Shown in pieces: positions 1-6,712 of a stretch of DNA of 32,327 nt. Source of the stretch: an uncultured Prevotellaceae bacterium (GTDB taxonomy: Bacteria; Bacteroidota; Bacteroidia; Bacteroidales; Muribaculaceae); contig CAMVBJ010000032.1 of the NCBI GenBank assembly GCA_947165675.1, positions 1-32,327 on the forward strand, given 5' to 3'. The stretch's first letter is position 1. Every line of letters starts with the position of its first letter. Made by a program: the position numbers and the translations under genes. The notes below the pieces were generated by a model. It made no database searches, was not told where the DNA came from, and saw nothing but the letters and a program-made list of their open reading frames with translations.

Positions 1-45
1 TCATAAATCTACCCTTAATCGTGTATTGGATGATAGTTGCGGATT

Positions 46-759
46 TTAGGATAAATAAATGATGTAACATTCGTATAACCCTATCAGAATGAACAACACA
101 CCTACGATGATAGTTGCCCACCGTTCAATGCCTTTCAGCCAGCCGTAGAATTTGCCTACCTTCTGCATGCTGAAAGCCAACAGCCAAGCGACAACAAGCA
201 CGGGCAAGGCGGTGGCAAAGGCATAGACCGCTGGCAGCAGGTAGCCCAACGTGGCTGTTGCTGACATGGGAATGAGCATTCCGAAGTAGAACATACCGCT
301 CGTAGGGCAGAAGGCCATTGCAAACAATACACCTAAGAGGAATGCTCCCCAGCCGCCACGCTTTTTCAATCCTTCGGCGTTGCTTCCATTGAAGCCGAAT
401 TGTGGCAAGTTGAGCCGGTGGCTGAATAGCATCAGTAGTCCGATGACGATTAGTGCCGGGCCAAGCAACAGCTCGCCCCAAGTGCCGATGAACTTCTGGA
501 TGCCGAACATGGATGCACCTTGCCGAATAACCAGTATCAGCACAAGTCCCAACACCGTATAGGCTACTATGCGCCCTGCCGTGTAGAGCAATCCGTTCAG
601 GAACACATGGCGGCGGCTTTCCATATCCTTGCCGATATAGCCGATGGCGGCGATATTTGTTGCCAGCGGGCAGGGTGATATAGCCGTCAGCAGACCCAAC
701 AGGAATGCCGTCAGCACAGGTGTCGAACTATTGTCGAGCAATGCCTGTAACCATTCCAT
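46..759 (-). CDS. arsG: ArsG-family / CcdA-like transmembrane thiol transporter
   Basis: This is a polytopic inner-membrane protein of 237 residues with about six hydrophobic segments. It carries the DsbD/CcdA signature: one cysteine in the first membrane segment within SPCPLATN (Cys30) and a second in FCPTSG (Cys151). Family knowledge: Bacteroidales proteins of this type beside an ArsF-like protein are annotated as ArsG-family permeases, from the arsDABEFG operon of Bacteroides vulgatus, and are related to cytochrome c biogenesis CcdA. The cysteine pair suggests that it carries electrons across the membrane to a periplasmic thioredoxin-like partner, which is inference. It starts 4 bases after the ArsF stop, so the two are one operon. 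About 40 bases beyond its stop an ATG at 4-2 on the same strand may open the next gene, cut by the window edge. A plain CcdA is the alternative name. Confidence 0.82.
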   Translation of the reverse strand: MEWLQALLDNSSTPVLTAFLLGLLTAISPCPLATNIAAIGYIGKDMESRRHVFLNGLLYTAGRIVAYTVLGLVLILVIRQGASMFGIQKFIGTWGELLLGPALIVIGLLMLFSHRLNLPQFGFNGSNAEGLKKRGGWGAFLLGVLFAMAFCPTSGMFYFGMLIPMSATATLGYLLPAVYAFATALPVLVVAWLLAFSMQKVGKFYGWLKGIERWATIIVGVLFILIGLYECYIIYLS

Positions 760-763
760 AGCC

Positions 764-1198
764 TTACTTCAATGCTTGGTTGATCTTCTCTGCCAAACCT
801 TTCTTGAACGCTTCTGGCTGAGTGCGCGAATGTCCGAAGGCAAATTCCGTCAGGTTCTCAGCCTTCTCCTTGCCGTTCTTGTGCTGGACAAGAAATAACG
901 ACGACCAGGTAACTTCGTACTTCTCCGCTATCTGGGCATTCTCCTTCTTCGAAATGTCTATCACGCGATAGACTACTTTGCCCGCCTTCATCTGCTGGGT
1001 GAACTTGGCTTCCAACAGTTCTTTCGTGTTCTGCTCGATGGAGCGACAAGTCACGCAACGCTGCTTGCCGTGGAAATAGAGTACTTCCACGAAATCCCTC
1101 ACTTGTCCCGACTGTTCCTTAACGGTCACGGCGTTCGATTTCTCACCACAGGCCAGCAACATGAGGCTGACCATCATTAAAATTAATGTTCTTTTCAT
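764..1198 (-). CDS. arsF: ArsF-family thioredoxin-like lipoprotein
   Basis: This 144-residue exported protein has a lipoprotein signal (MKRTLILMMVSLMLLAC, lipobox cysteine 17) followed by a thioredoxin-like domain. The domain has FHGKQRCVTC, with Cys48 and Cys51 as a CxxC pair placed where thioredoxins keep theirs. Proteins of this length and motif next to ArsG are annotated in Bacteroidales as the ArsF family ('nitrophenyl compound nitroreductase subunit'). That catalytic name is poorly supported by the fold seen here, and a periplasmic thiol oxidoreductase fed by the CcdA-like neighbour is the simpler reading. The gene lies between arsR and arsG in the same direction, with a palindromic operator copy in its 107-base leader. 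Confidence 0.78.
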   Translation of the reverse strand: MKRTLILMMVSLMLLACGEKSNAVTVKEQSGQVRDFVEVLYFHGKQRCVTCRSIEQNTKELLEAKFTQQMKAGKVVYRVIDISKKENAQIAEKYEVTWSSLFLVQHKNGKEKAENLTEFAFGHSRTQPEAFKKGLAEKINQALK

Positions 1199-1220
1199 TT
1201 TAAGTTACATTTATTGTTTG

Positions 1221-1242
1221 TTGTTTGTAGAACTACGAACAT
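1221..1242. promoter_or_regulatory. Operator-like palindrome upstream of arsF
   Basis: This 22-bp imperfect palindrome has half-sites TTGTTTGTAG and CTACGAACAT. It matches the two palindromes at the arsR promoter in length, spacing and half-site (GTTCGTA/TACGAAC). No TAnnTTTG box lies between it and arsF. It may therefore act as a second binding site of the same repressor inside the operon rather than at a separate promoter. Confidence 0.55.
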
Positions 1243-1305
1243 AAGGGATATAATAATCTCTTATAATGATATTATTTGATACTACTTCACTTATGTATTA
1301 TAGGA

Positions 1306-1638
1306 TTACTTATTGCAACCGCAATCTGATTTCGCCATTTCCTGGTTGAAGAACTCTTGAAAGAGCATCTTGGCCAACATCCAATTGTCACGGTTGATAC
1401 AATACTTCACCTTAGGTATTTCTATGGTCCCTTGTATCAGCCCAGCATCCTTCAATTCCGTCAGATGTTGTGAAACGGTGGCCTTGGCGATGGGCAGTTC
1501 TTCGTGAATGTCGCCAAAATAACATTGCTCCTGCCTGGCCAGAAATTGCATGATGGCAATCCTTGCCGGATGACCCAAAGCCTTGGCAAATCGGGCAATC
1601 CGCTCCTGTTTCTCTGTATATACTTTCTTGTTCTCCAT
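1306..1638 (-). CDS. ArsR/SmtB-family winged-helix repressor
   Basis: This 110-residue protein has the ArsR winged-helix layout: helix LGHPARIAIMQFLA, recognition region IAKATVSQHLTELKDAGLI and a wing ending at KVKYCINRD. The usual ELCVCDL metal box of classical ArsR is replaced by EQCYFGDI, leaving Cys39. There are also Cys80 and a C-terminal Cys-Gly-Cys (106 and 108). These could form a thiolate metalloid or redox site, which is inference. It is the first gene of the arsR-arsF-arsG unit and is preceded by a clear promoter overlapped by two palindromes, so autorepression is likely. Family assignment is secure; the inducer is unknown. Confidence 0.88.
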   Translation of the reverse strand: MENKKVYTEKQERIARFAKALGHPARIAIMQFLARQEQCYFGDIHEELPIAKATVSQHLTELKDAGLIQGTIEIPKVKYCINRDNWMLAKMLFQEFFNQEMAKSDCGCNK

Positions 1639-1654
1639 ACTGAAACATTTGATT

Positions 1655-1676
1655 TTGTTCGCAAAGTTACGAACAA
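1655..1676. promoter_or_regulatory. arsR operator 1 (overlaps the -7 box)
   Basis: Perfect 7-bp arms TTGTTCG and CGAACAA are separated by 8 bases. The -7 hexamer of the arsR promoter (TAACTTTG read on the minus strand) is the central spacer, so a bound repressor would block polymerase directly. Confidence 0.7.
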
Positions 1677-1693
1677 TAATCTAAACAGCCAAA
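1662..1693 (-). promoter_or_regulatory. Bacteroidetes-type promoter of arsR
   Basis: Read on the minus strand, TTTG (1693-1690) is followed after 20 bases by TAACTTTG (1669-1662). This is an exact match to the Bacteroidetes -33/-7 consensus with the preferred spacing. It lies about 24 bases upstream of the arsR start codon. Confidence 0.8.
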
Positions 1694-1695
1694 TA

Positions 1696-1717
1696 TTATT
1701 CGTAGTTTTACGAACAA
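1696..1717. promoter_or_regulatory. arsR operator 2 (upstream of the -33 box)
   Basis: This second 22-bp palindrome has half-sites TTATTCGTA and TACGAACAA. It is centred 41 bp (about four helical turns) from operator 1 and sits against the -33 TTTG. The equal layout suggests two dimers on one DNA face. Confidence 0.65.
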
Positions 1718-1776
1718 TTAACATTTTCTATCTCCTAAAAAAGTTATCTTTAAAAATGGAACAGCGGTTTCTTTTG

Positions 1777-1843
1777 CTTCGTTTCTTTCTCGCCCCCTGC
1801 TCATGAAAGAAACGAAGTCGGGCGGAATTTTCGTCCGTCCGAC
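1777..1843 (-). repeat. Double-hairpin cassette, copy 1, 3' of the DUF3873 gene
   Basis: There are two adjoining stem-loops. The first has a perfect 13-bp stem (CTTCGTTTCTTTC, 1777-1789, with GAAAGAAACGAAG, 1805-1817). The second is a 10-bp stem (1817-1826 with 1834-1843) containing one G-T pair. The same cassette follows radC at 5928-5995. There the first stem is one base pair shorter on both sides, so pairing is kept. It may be a terminator or processing signal, but there is no good U-tract on the minus strand. Confidence 0.7.
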
Positions 1844-1851
1844 TTGCTCAG

Positions 1852-2070
1852 TTAGTTCTTCAGTCCTTTCTCTCTGAGCCATTCGTCCCGCTTCGCCCTG
1901 CATTGTTCCAGTGTAGGGCGGACGATGGTGAACAACTCGCCAGTCTCTGCGCTTCGGTAGTCGTACTGCACAGCCTTCCTCTTGGGTCGGGTGCTGATGA
2001 CAAAGGTCTCATACTGTTCTTGCCCTTTCTGAGTGGTGCTTACTCCGTTCTCTGTCATTCTTGTTGCCAT
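1852..2070 (-). CDS. DUF3873-family small conjugative-element protein
   Basis: This 72-residue soluble protein has the pattern GVSTTQKGQEQYETF, RKAVQYDYRSAETGELFTIV and RPTLEQCRAKRDEWL. I recognise these as the DUF3873 family, found almost only in Bacteroidales conjugative transposons. Its function is unknown. The start at 2070 is chosen for its distance from the preceding gene; Met5 is an alternative. It is the last gene of the minus-strand run and is followed directly by the double-hairpin cassette. Confidence 0.7.
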   Translation of the reverse strand: MATRMTENGVSTTQKGQEQYETFVISTRPKRKAVQYDYRSAETGELFTIVRPTLEQCRAKRDEWLREKGLKN

Positions 2071-2081
2071 AATCTGTAGTG

Positions 2082-2333
2082 TTAGTTGAGTTGATAAATG
2101 TCGATGATGGTATCTTCGTCATAATGGAGTGAAATGGTCGGCTCAAACTTGCCGATGAAGTTGAAATGCTCCCTCCTTTCACGGTAAACATAGAGGAACT
2201 TCCCCAAAAGGTCTTTGTTCTCTTGTGCGCCAAGGTGTACCGAAGTGTTGAAGTCCTCGGCTACTCCCCAAACATCGTTTGCCACACCTTCACGGCAAAC
2301 GGCATCAATTAGTTTGAATGTCTCTTGTGTCAT
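2082..2333 (-). CDS. Small conserved hypothetical protein of the conjugative element
   Basis: The open frame runs back to 2411, but that would overlap the preceding gene. The ATG at 2333 gives 83 residues beginning MTQETFKLIDAVCREG. The protein is acidic and soluble, with no signal or membrane segment. Its C-terminal half (FLYVYRERREHFNFIGKFEPTIS) contains mixed strand and helix. It ends 11 bases before the DUF3873 start, so it belongs to the same transcript. I do not recognise a family. Confidence 0.6.
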   Translation of the reverse strand: MTQETFKLIDAVCREGVANDVWGVAEDFNTSVHLGAQENKDLLGKFLYVYRERREHFNFIGKFEPTISLHYDEDTIIDIYQLN

Positions 2334-2385
2334 TGCTAAATAGTCTAAAGTGGTGGGAGTGCCGAATGCTCCCACCTTGTTTATA

Positions 2386-2619
2386 TTATGCGTGGTAGAA
2401 GTCGGCTTCAACTACCTCTGCTGCTATGCCAAATTCGGGATGGCTTGCGAAATATGGCTGTTCTATGCCCGTCCAGTCCACCATATAGCCGTGTGGAAAG
2501 TTTGCTTCGATAAAGCCGTTTACTAACTCAATGTCTAAGTCTGTCAGTCCCGTGGTATCGCCATATTCCAACATCGGTATGGCATAGGTCGGAATTTGGA
2601 ATGTTCCTGCGTGTCTCAT
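2386..2619 (-). CDS. Small conserved hypothetical protein (DUF6926-like)
   Basis: This 77-residue acidic protein has the features IPTYAIPMLEYGDTTGLTDLDIE near the start and IEQPYFASHPEFGIAAEVVEADFY at the end. Small Bacteroidales mobile-element and phage proteins share this plan of 'IPTYA..GD.SGLTDED' plus 'PYFS..PEFG', recalled as DUF6926; that label is tentative. It sits 12 bases after the 84-residue gene and 52 bases before the next one, in the same direction. Confidence 0.6.
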   Translation of the reverse strand: MRHAGTFQIPTYAIPMLEYGDTTGLTDLDIELVNGFIEANFPHGYMVDWTGIEQPYFASHPEFGIAAEVVEADFYHA

Positions 2620-2631
2620 AATGCGCTCTCG

Positions 2632-2886
2632 TTAAAATTCAACTATCAGTAATCTCTTGTCGGCTGTGCTTCCGTTGTAGGGACAGCGTTGCACTGCCCA
2701 AAGGTGACGGCTTCCCCATCCCCATAACAGATGTTTCCGAAACTGCTCCTTGAAAGGAGAAAAGTCCAGTGCCTGCTCCAGTTCCCTGCGTGTCTTGGCA
2801 AGGGTCAGCAGGTTGAGGAAACGGACAATGACTTGGTCTGTCTCGCTGTCCCACTGGTTGATAACGCTCTCAATCTTTATTGTCAT
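2632..2886 (-). CDS. Small hypothetical protein of the conjugative element
   Basis: This 84-residue soluble protein has a predicted long central helix (LNLLTLAKTRRELEQALDF) and a tryptophan-rich segment (LLWGWGSRHLWAVQ). No family is recognised. It is placed between pcfJ-like (55 bases upstream) and the 77-residue gene (12 bases downstream), all minus strand. That position is the main support for its being a real gene. Confidence 0.5.
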   Translation of the reverse strand: MTIKIESVINQWDSETDQVIVRFLNLLTLAKTRRELEQALDFSPFKEQFRKHLLWGWGSRHLWAVQRCPYNGSTADKRLLIVEF

Positions 2887-2941
2887 AATCTTGGTGTTTT
2901 AGCGGTGGGAGGCTCTTTGCTTCCTCCCACCTTGGTTATAC

Positions 2942-4228
2942 TTATGCTGCCTTTTTCATTCTCTGCCGTATGGCTTCTGCGTTGCTGTTTACAAGGCTGA
3001 CAATGCGGTCGTGATACTCGGTGTTCCTGTTGCAGACACCTCGGCTTTGTACTACTCGGAATTCGTCAAGGCTAAATTCCACTGTCTCCACTCGCTCCCC
3101 ATTGATGGTAGCAGAGAAGATTAGGCTTTCCTCGTTGAGATAGTAGGATGCGCTGAATACGCAATGGTGCATGTGGTTTCCCTCCTGGCGGTGTTCCTCC
3201 ACACTCTCCAACACACGGACATTGATAAGCCCGTCCGTGAACAAAAGACCGAAGAACTTGCCTTTCATTGCCTTGAACTTGGCTTCGCTCTTGGCTGCTC
3301 TTTCCATGTCTTCGGCTCTGCGCTCACGTTCTGCCTGCTCGTCTATCTTCTTCACCAACTTGTCGTGTGTTGCTTGGAGGTCGGTGGGGCAAATGTAGTG
3401 TGCATTACGGATGTCCTTGCCAACCTTGCTGAGCATTCGGATGGTGTCACACCATAGGCTGATGCTGCCAATATGGTAGTGGTTGCGCTTGGCAATCTTG
3501 TAGGAGTTCCAACAGATTTCAAGGTCGGTGGAGTGCATCATGAAGTGGCGGAAGTGGTCGATGCGTCCCGATTTGAGAAGGGTCTCATAGCGGTTGTCAC
3601 GGAGTATCGCCTTGAACATCGCCAATGGAGCCAGTCCGTAGAGGTCACCCGTAAAGCCGTTGCGCTCCAGTTCGGGGATAACGTCCATCTTCGGGTAGAG
3701 GGGGAAGGTGGCGAGGTGGCTGTAGGTGTCGTTGTCATAGCGGAGTGCCATGCCCTCATTGTAGGAAAAACAGTCAAGGTATGGTCCCATCGTACGCTTC
3801 AGTCCTATCACCTCACATTGCCCCTTGCCGTTGATGTAGTAGCGGCATATCTCTCTACAAGTAGCCTTGGAGAGTTCACCCTTGCGGTGCTCGGTCTTGA
3901 CCAGTGCCACACGGAGGACTTGCAGTCCTTTCCTTGTGGTGAGTGTGGTGAAGTAGGCTGACTGGCTGAGGGTGCGGTTTCTCGTCTCTTTCACCTCTAA
4001 CTTGCGTCCACAATGGGGGCAGGTAAGGTGTTTGTTTTTCTTTTCAGCGTCTGTGATAGTCCACTGGTGTCCGCACTCCATGCAGGTATGGCGGAGTGAG
4101 TCGGGGTAGCGGTAGGCATAGTGGTCGGTGAGTTCATCGGCTGCCCACTTGATAACTCTCTTGGCGATGGGTGCCGTGCCCTTGTCGGACTGGCACACCA
4201 TCTTCTGAAATTGCGTTCTCGGTTTCAT
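2942..4228 (-). CDS. PcfJ-like conjugative-element protein
   Basis: This 428-residue protein has an N-terminal zinc ribbon (Cys49-x2-Cys52 and Cys70-x2-Cys73). A long central helical region with a charged stretch around 300-320 follows. The C-terminal PcfJ-type segment contains EGNHMHHCVFSASYY and an ATINGERVETVEFSL motif. PcfJ was named from the conjugative plasmid pCF10; homologues are common in Bacteroidales conjugative elements and phages. The biochemical role is unknown, though the zinc ribbon and basic stretches suggest nucleic-acid binding. It lies 9 bases after the PcfK-like gene, and this pair is usually found together. Confidence 0.85.
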   Translation of the reverse strand: MKPRTQFQKMVCQSDKGTAPIAKRVIKWAADELTDHYAYRYPDSLRHTCMECGHQWTITDAEKKNKHLTCPHCGRKLEVKETRNRTLSQSAYFTTLTTRKGLQVLRVALVKTEHRKGELSKATCREICRYYINGKGQCEVIGLKRTMGPYLDCFSYNEGMALRYDNDTYSHLATFPLYPKMDVIPELERNGFTGDLYGLAPLAMFKAILRDNRYETLLKSGRIDHFRHFMMHSTDLEICWNSYKIAKRNHYHIGSISLWCDTIRMLSKVGKDIRNAHYICPTDLQATHDKLVKKIDEQAERERRAEDMERAAKSEAKFKAMKGKFFGLLFTDGLINVRVLESVEEHRQEGNHMHHCVFSASYYLNEESLIFSATINGERVETVEFSLDEFRVVQSRGVCNRNTEYHDRIVSLVNSNAEAIRQRMKKAA

Positions 4229-4237
4229 AATGCTCTG

Positions 4238-4660
4238 TTAGAAGTTGTCGAATAATGAGGGTTGCTGAATGGCGTAGGTCTGTGCCGTCCTTGCCTTTGG
4301 CTTGCTGCGTTGGGAAATGCGGTTGTAGGTCTCGTTCTCCAGTCTGCGGATGGCATTTCGACGTGCCTCCTGCTTCTCTTCCTCGGTGAGTTCAACTACA
4401 TGGTTCACCTTCACGTCACACTCCACCGGCTTGCCCACTTCCAAGTCCTTTTCCTCGGCTGCGTGGATAGCCAGTGAGTAGATTTCATCGTCATCGAAGC
4501 CGTGGCACTCGCTCTTCATCACTTCGTTGAGGATATAGGTCACGATGTCATCGATGCTGCGGTTCACTGCATGGTACTTCTCAGCGAAGAGCGTGTCCTC
4601 GCTTGCCCTCTGCTCCAGATAGGAGTGGATGGTCTGTTTGAAACTTTCAGTTCCTTTCAT
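4238..4660 (-). CDS. PcfK-like conjugative-element protein
   Basis: This 140-residue protein is mostly helical and acidic in its first half (FKQTIHSYLEQRASEDTLFAEKY, then NRSIDDIVTYILNEV). A basic patch follows (EEKQEARRNAIRRLENETYNRISQRSKPKAR), and the C-terminus ends PSLFDNF. This is the PcfK-like family, whose genes almost always precede pcfJ-like genes, as here with 9 bases between. The terminal SLFDNF resembles a sliding-clamp-type short peptide (QxSLFDxF). Clamp binding is an inference from that motif only. Confidence 0.82.
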   Translation of the reverse strand: MKGTESFKQTIHSYLEQRASEDTLFAEKYHAVNRSIDDIVTYILNEVMKSECHGFDDDEIYSLAIHAAEEKDLEVGKPVECDVKVNHVVELTEEEKQEARRNAIRRLENETYNRISQRSKPKARTAQTYAIQQPSLFDNF

Positions 4661-4696
4661 GTCTGTATGGGTTTTAATGGGTTGTTACTATTCTTT

Positions 4697-4894
4697 TCAG
4701 AGTGACACAATCCAAAGGAAAGTGCCTATAAGCAGGAGGATGGTGAGGATAATCGCCACCCAAGAGAGGATGATGGAGAGGACAGTCTCAATGACTGCTG
4801 CCATCAGGTTGCATACAAGGTTCATCAGCCAGTCCAAGATGCGGAGGGGCATCAGAGCCATCATCATTGCCGTAGAAATTGCCATTTGTCTCAT
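4697..4894 (-). CDS. Small membrane protein of the conjugative element
   Basis: The open frame extends to 5047, but the upstream part is low-quality sequence lying in the structured repeat. The ATG at 4894 gives 65 residues, MRQMAISTAMMMALMPLRILDW onward, with a second hydrophobic stretch IILSWVAIILTILLLIGTFLWI near the end. It probably has two membrane-associated segments. Small hydrophobic proteins in this position beside pcfK-like genes recur in Bacteroidales elements. Function is unknown; it heads the pcfK-pcfJ run. Confidence 0.55.
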   Translation of the reverse strand: MRQMAISTAMMMALMPLRILDWLMNLVCNLMAAVIETVLSIILSWVAIILTILLLIGTFLWIVSL

Positions 4895-4993
4895 ATTGCG
4901 CTTCGGTTTGGTTTGTATATGATTGCGGTTTCCACGAGTCGGAGGAAGTGAGTTTCCTGCCTTTGACCTATATGTATGTACCGCTGAACTTGC

Positions 4994-5260
4994 CATTTTT
5001 TTTGCGTCTGTCCTGTCGCCGTTGTCGTTTCGTTTCGGCGGCTCCACTAAGGCTACGAGGTCGGCTATACAAGTTTTTCGTGGAAAATACTACCTCGTAA
5101 GAGTGTGGAGATTTTCCAGCGAAACGCCTGCGCCCGAACTTGAAGAGCCGAGATCCGTGGCCATAACTTTGCCGCCCAAACGGAACGACCGGAGACGGAC
5201 AGGAAAAAGTGGCGATTCGCGGTCGTGACAACATATATGGGGCTGAAACTCGGCTCTCCG
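4994..5260 (+). repeat. Structured non-coding block 1, copy 1
   Basis: The first part aligns with 7346-7517: a T-run then GCGT, CAAGTTTTTCG, and AATACTACC...GTGTGGAGATTTTCC. A stem TCGGCT/AGCCGA corresponds in place to TTGGA/TCCAA of copy 2, with two compensatory changes. Further perfect inverted pairs lie beyond: AGAGCCGAG (from about 5144) with CTCGGCTCT (to about 5260), and ACGACCG with CGGTCGT. No convincing reading frame runs through it. It lies between the small membrane gene and structured block 2. Confidence 0.6.
5139..5171 (+). promoter_or_regulatory. Candidate promoter reading into structured block 2
   Basis: CTTG (5139-5142) is followed after 21 bases by TAACTTTG (5164-5171). The equivalent point of copy 2 keeps a -7 match, TACCTTTG at 7510-7517, despite surrounding divergence. 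It would drive plus-strand transcription against the neighbouring genes. The -33 box is one base off consensus. Confidence 0.45.
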
Positions 5261-5370
5261 ACTTGGTGGGAAGCCGATAGTCTCGTCACTGTTATGTGAT
5301 AGGATAGAATATGAACCGTGTAAAATGGACTCGCGTGTCAATGGGGACTATCTGGCAGTGAACAGAGAAA

Positions 5371-5822
5371 GCGGGAACGGCAAGCCCAAGAAACAAGTGT
5401 ACATCGGAAGGGACGGACAAATGCTTGTCATCTGCCCGGCACTTCCGATGTACTCTTGTGGGGATTGCCCATCAGCAGACAACTCTCTGTATCTTTCCCG
5501 TCGTACCTGCTACGATGCGAGAAATACAGAATGTTGGATGCCTGGATGCTTTTCCTTTAGTTCCTCCTAAACCTCATAGCCGACAGCCATCATTGAGGGG
5601 TGTTCTTTTAGGAGTGGCAACTGGAGAAGTGAGCCAAGCGGGAGAGTCTGCCCGAAGGCTTTCAGGCAGGTATTCGCTGGGCTTTCTTCTCGCCGCTCCG
5701 CTGCCATGCCATTCTCTGAGGCTCGTCCCCAGAGTATGAGATGGCAGAAAAGGACAGCACCAACGACGAAGCCATCGGCTATGAGGTAACTGGAGGAACT
5801 TGAACAACTCTACAAAAGCAAT
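5371..5822 (+). ncRNA. Triplicated structured non-coding element, copy A
   Basis: This is about 450 bases without a conserved reading frame and is repeated at about 7.70 and 8.27 kb. Hairpin 1 has an 18-bp stem with one mismatch (5393-5410 with 5442-5459). An inner GACAA/TTGTC loop lies between its arms. Hairpin 2 is a double stem, CTGCCAT/ATGGCAG (5701-5707, 5741-5747) enclosing ATTCTCTG/CAGAGTAT (5711-5718, 5730-5737). Middle stems TCCTAAA/TTTAGGA, CCTCA/TGAGG and CTGCC/GGCAG are also present. Strand is inferred from the upstream -7 box. It could be an RNA, or a single-stranded DNA structure used in transfer or replication. Confidence 0.6.
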
Positions 5823-5927
5823 AACAATGAAAAAAAGGAACGGGCTGTATAATTGAAAACATTGAATATGAGAACAAACATATCTCCTTAAACAAGCCTT
5901 CTGCAAGAACGGAACAAGGTTTCTTTG

Positions 5928-5995
5928 CTTCTTTCTTTCTCGCCATGCGTGCTCATGAAAGAAAGAAGTCGGGCGGCATCTTTCATCCGTCCGAC
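5928..5995 (-). repeat. Double-hairpin cassette, copy 2, 3' of radC
   Basis: CTTCTTTCTTTC (5928-5939) pairs perfectly with GAAAGAAAGAAG (5957-5968). An immediately adjoining 9-bp stem GTCGGGCGG/CCGTCCGAC (5968-5976, 5987-5995) has one G-T pair. Both stems match the cassette at 1777-1843. The run GAGCA-(n)-GGCGAGAAAGAAA on the minus strand is also shared. It begins about 20 bases after the radC stop. Confidence 0.7.
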
Positions 5996-6014
5996 TTCTC
6001 TGCTCATTCATTGC

Positions 6015-6710
6015 TTACAACTTGCCATTTTCTGCGTATGAGTAATAATTTCCGTCCGTCACGATAACATGGTCGAGGAAGTGGATGCGCATGACCTCAC
6101 AGGCTTTCTTCACGCTCTGCGTCAGTGTATCGTCAATTCTGCTGGGACGTATGCTGCCGCTGGGGTGGTTATGGCAGACTGCCATGATGGTCGCATTGTT
6201 AAGAACTGCCTCACGTATCATAATCCGTATATCTGCGCTCACCTCGGTTATACCTCCTTGGCTGATTCGCTCAGACTTGATAAGGCGGAAGTTCTGATTT
6301 ATCAGCAGGATGTGAAACTCTTCCGTTGCGAGGTCTTGCATCTTGGGCAGCATGTAGTTGTAGATACGGGTGGCAGTGCTCATTTCGGGATGCAGTTCGG
6401 GTGTCGCTATCTGCCTGCGCTTGCCCAACTCAACTGCTGCGAGTATCTTGCAGGCTGTCTGTGTGCCAACTCCCTCGATGTTGAGGATTTCATCGAAACG
6501 AGCCTTGCCCAAAGTGTTGAGGTTGTGGTTGAACCTGCCCAATACTTGTTTGCCAATATCCACTGCGCTGTACTGCTGCGTACCGCTGCCAATGAGGATG
6601 GCAAGTAACTCTGCGTCAGTTAGTGACTCTGCGCCTAAACGCTGTAATTTCTCTGTGGGTCGGTCTTCGGGTGCCCACTGCTTAATGCTCATTCTTAATG
6701 CTGTGTTCAT
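6015..6710 (-). CDS. radC: RadC-family JAB/MPN-domain protein
   Basis: This 231-residue protein has a helix-hairpin-helix region (ILNIEGVGTQTACKILAAVELG, about 76-97). A C-terminal JAB/MPN domain follows with the metalloprotease-like signature HNHPSGSIRPSRID: His180, His182 and Asp193. RadC-family proteins are not established repair enzymes despite the name, and copies on mobile elements are very common. The ATG at 6710 follows the upstream phosphoribosyltransferase stop by 2 bases, indicating coupling; Met7 (6692) is an alternative start. A double-hairpin cassette follows the stop codon. Confidence 0.88.
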   Translation of the reverse strand: MNTALRMSIKQWAPEDRPTEKLQRLGAESLTDAELLAILIGSGTQQYSAVDIGKQVLGRFNHNLNTLGKARFDEILNIEGVGTQTACKILAAVELGKRRQIATPELHPEMSTATRIYNYMLPKMQDLATEEFHILLINQNFRLIKSERISQGGITEVSADIRIMIREAVLNNATIMAVCHNHPSGSIRPSRIDDTLTQSVKKACEVMRIHFLDHVIVTDGNYYSYAENGKL

Positions 6711-6712
6711 AA

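Noticed and set aside
4895-5047. Longer form of the small membrane protein (start at 5047)
   Set aside because: The added residues are basic, low-complexity sequence encoded by structured block 1; the hydrophobic protein begins cleanly at the ATG at 4894.
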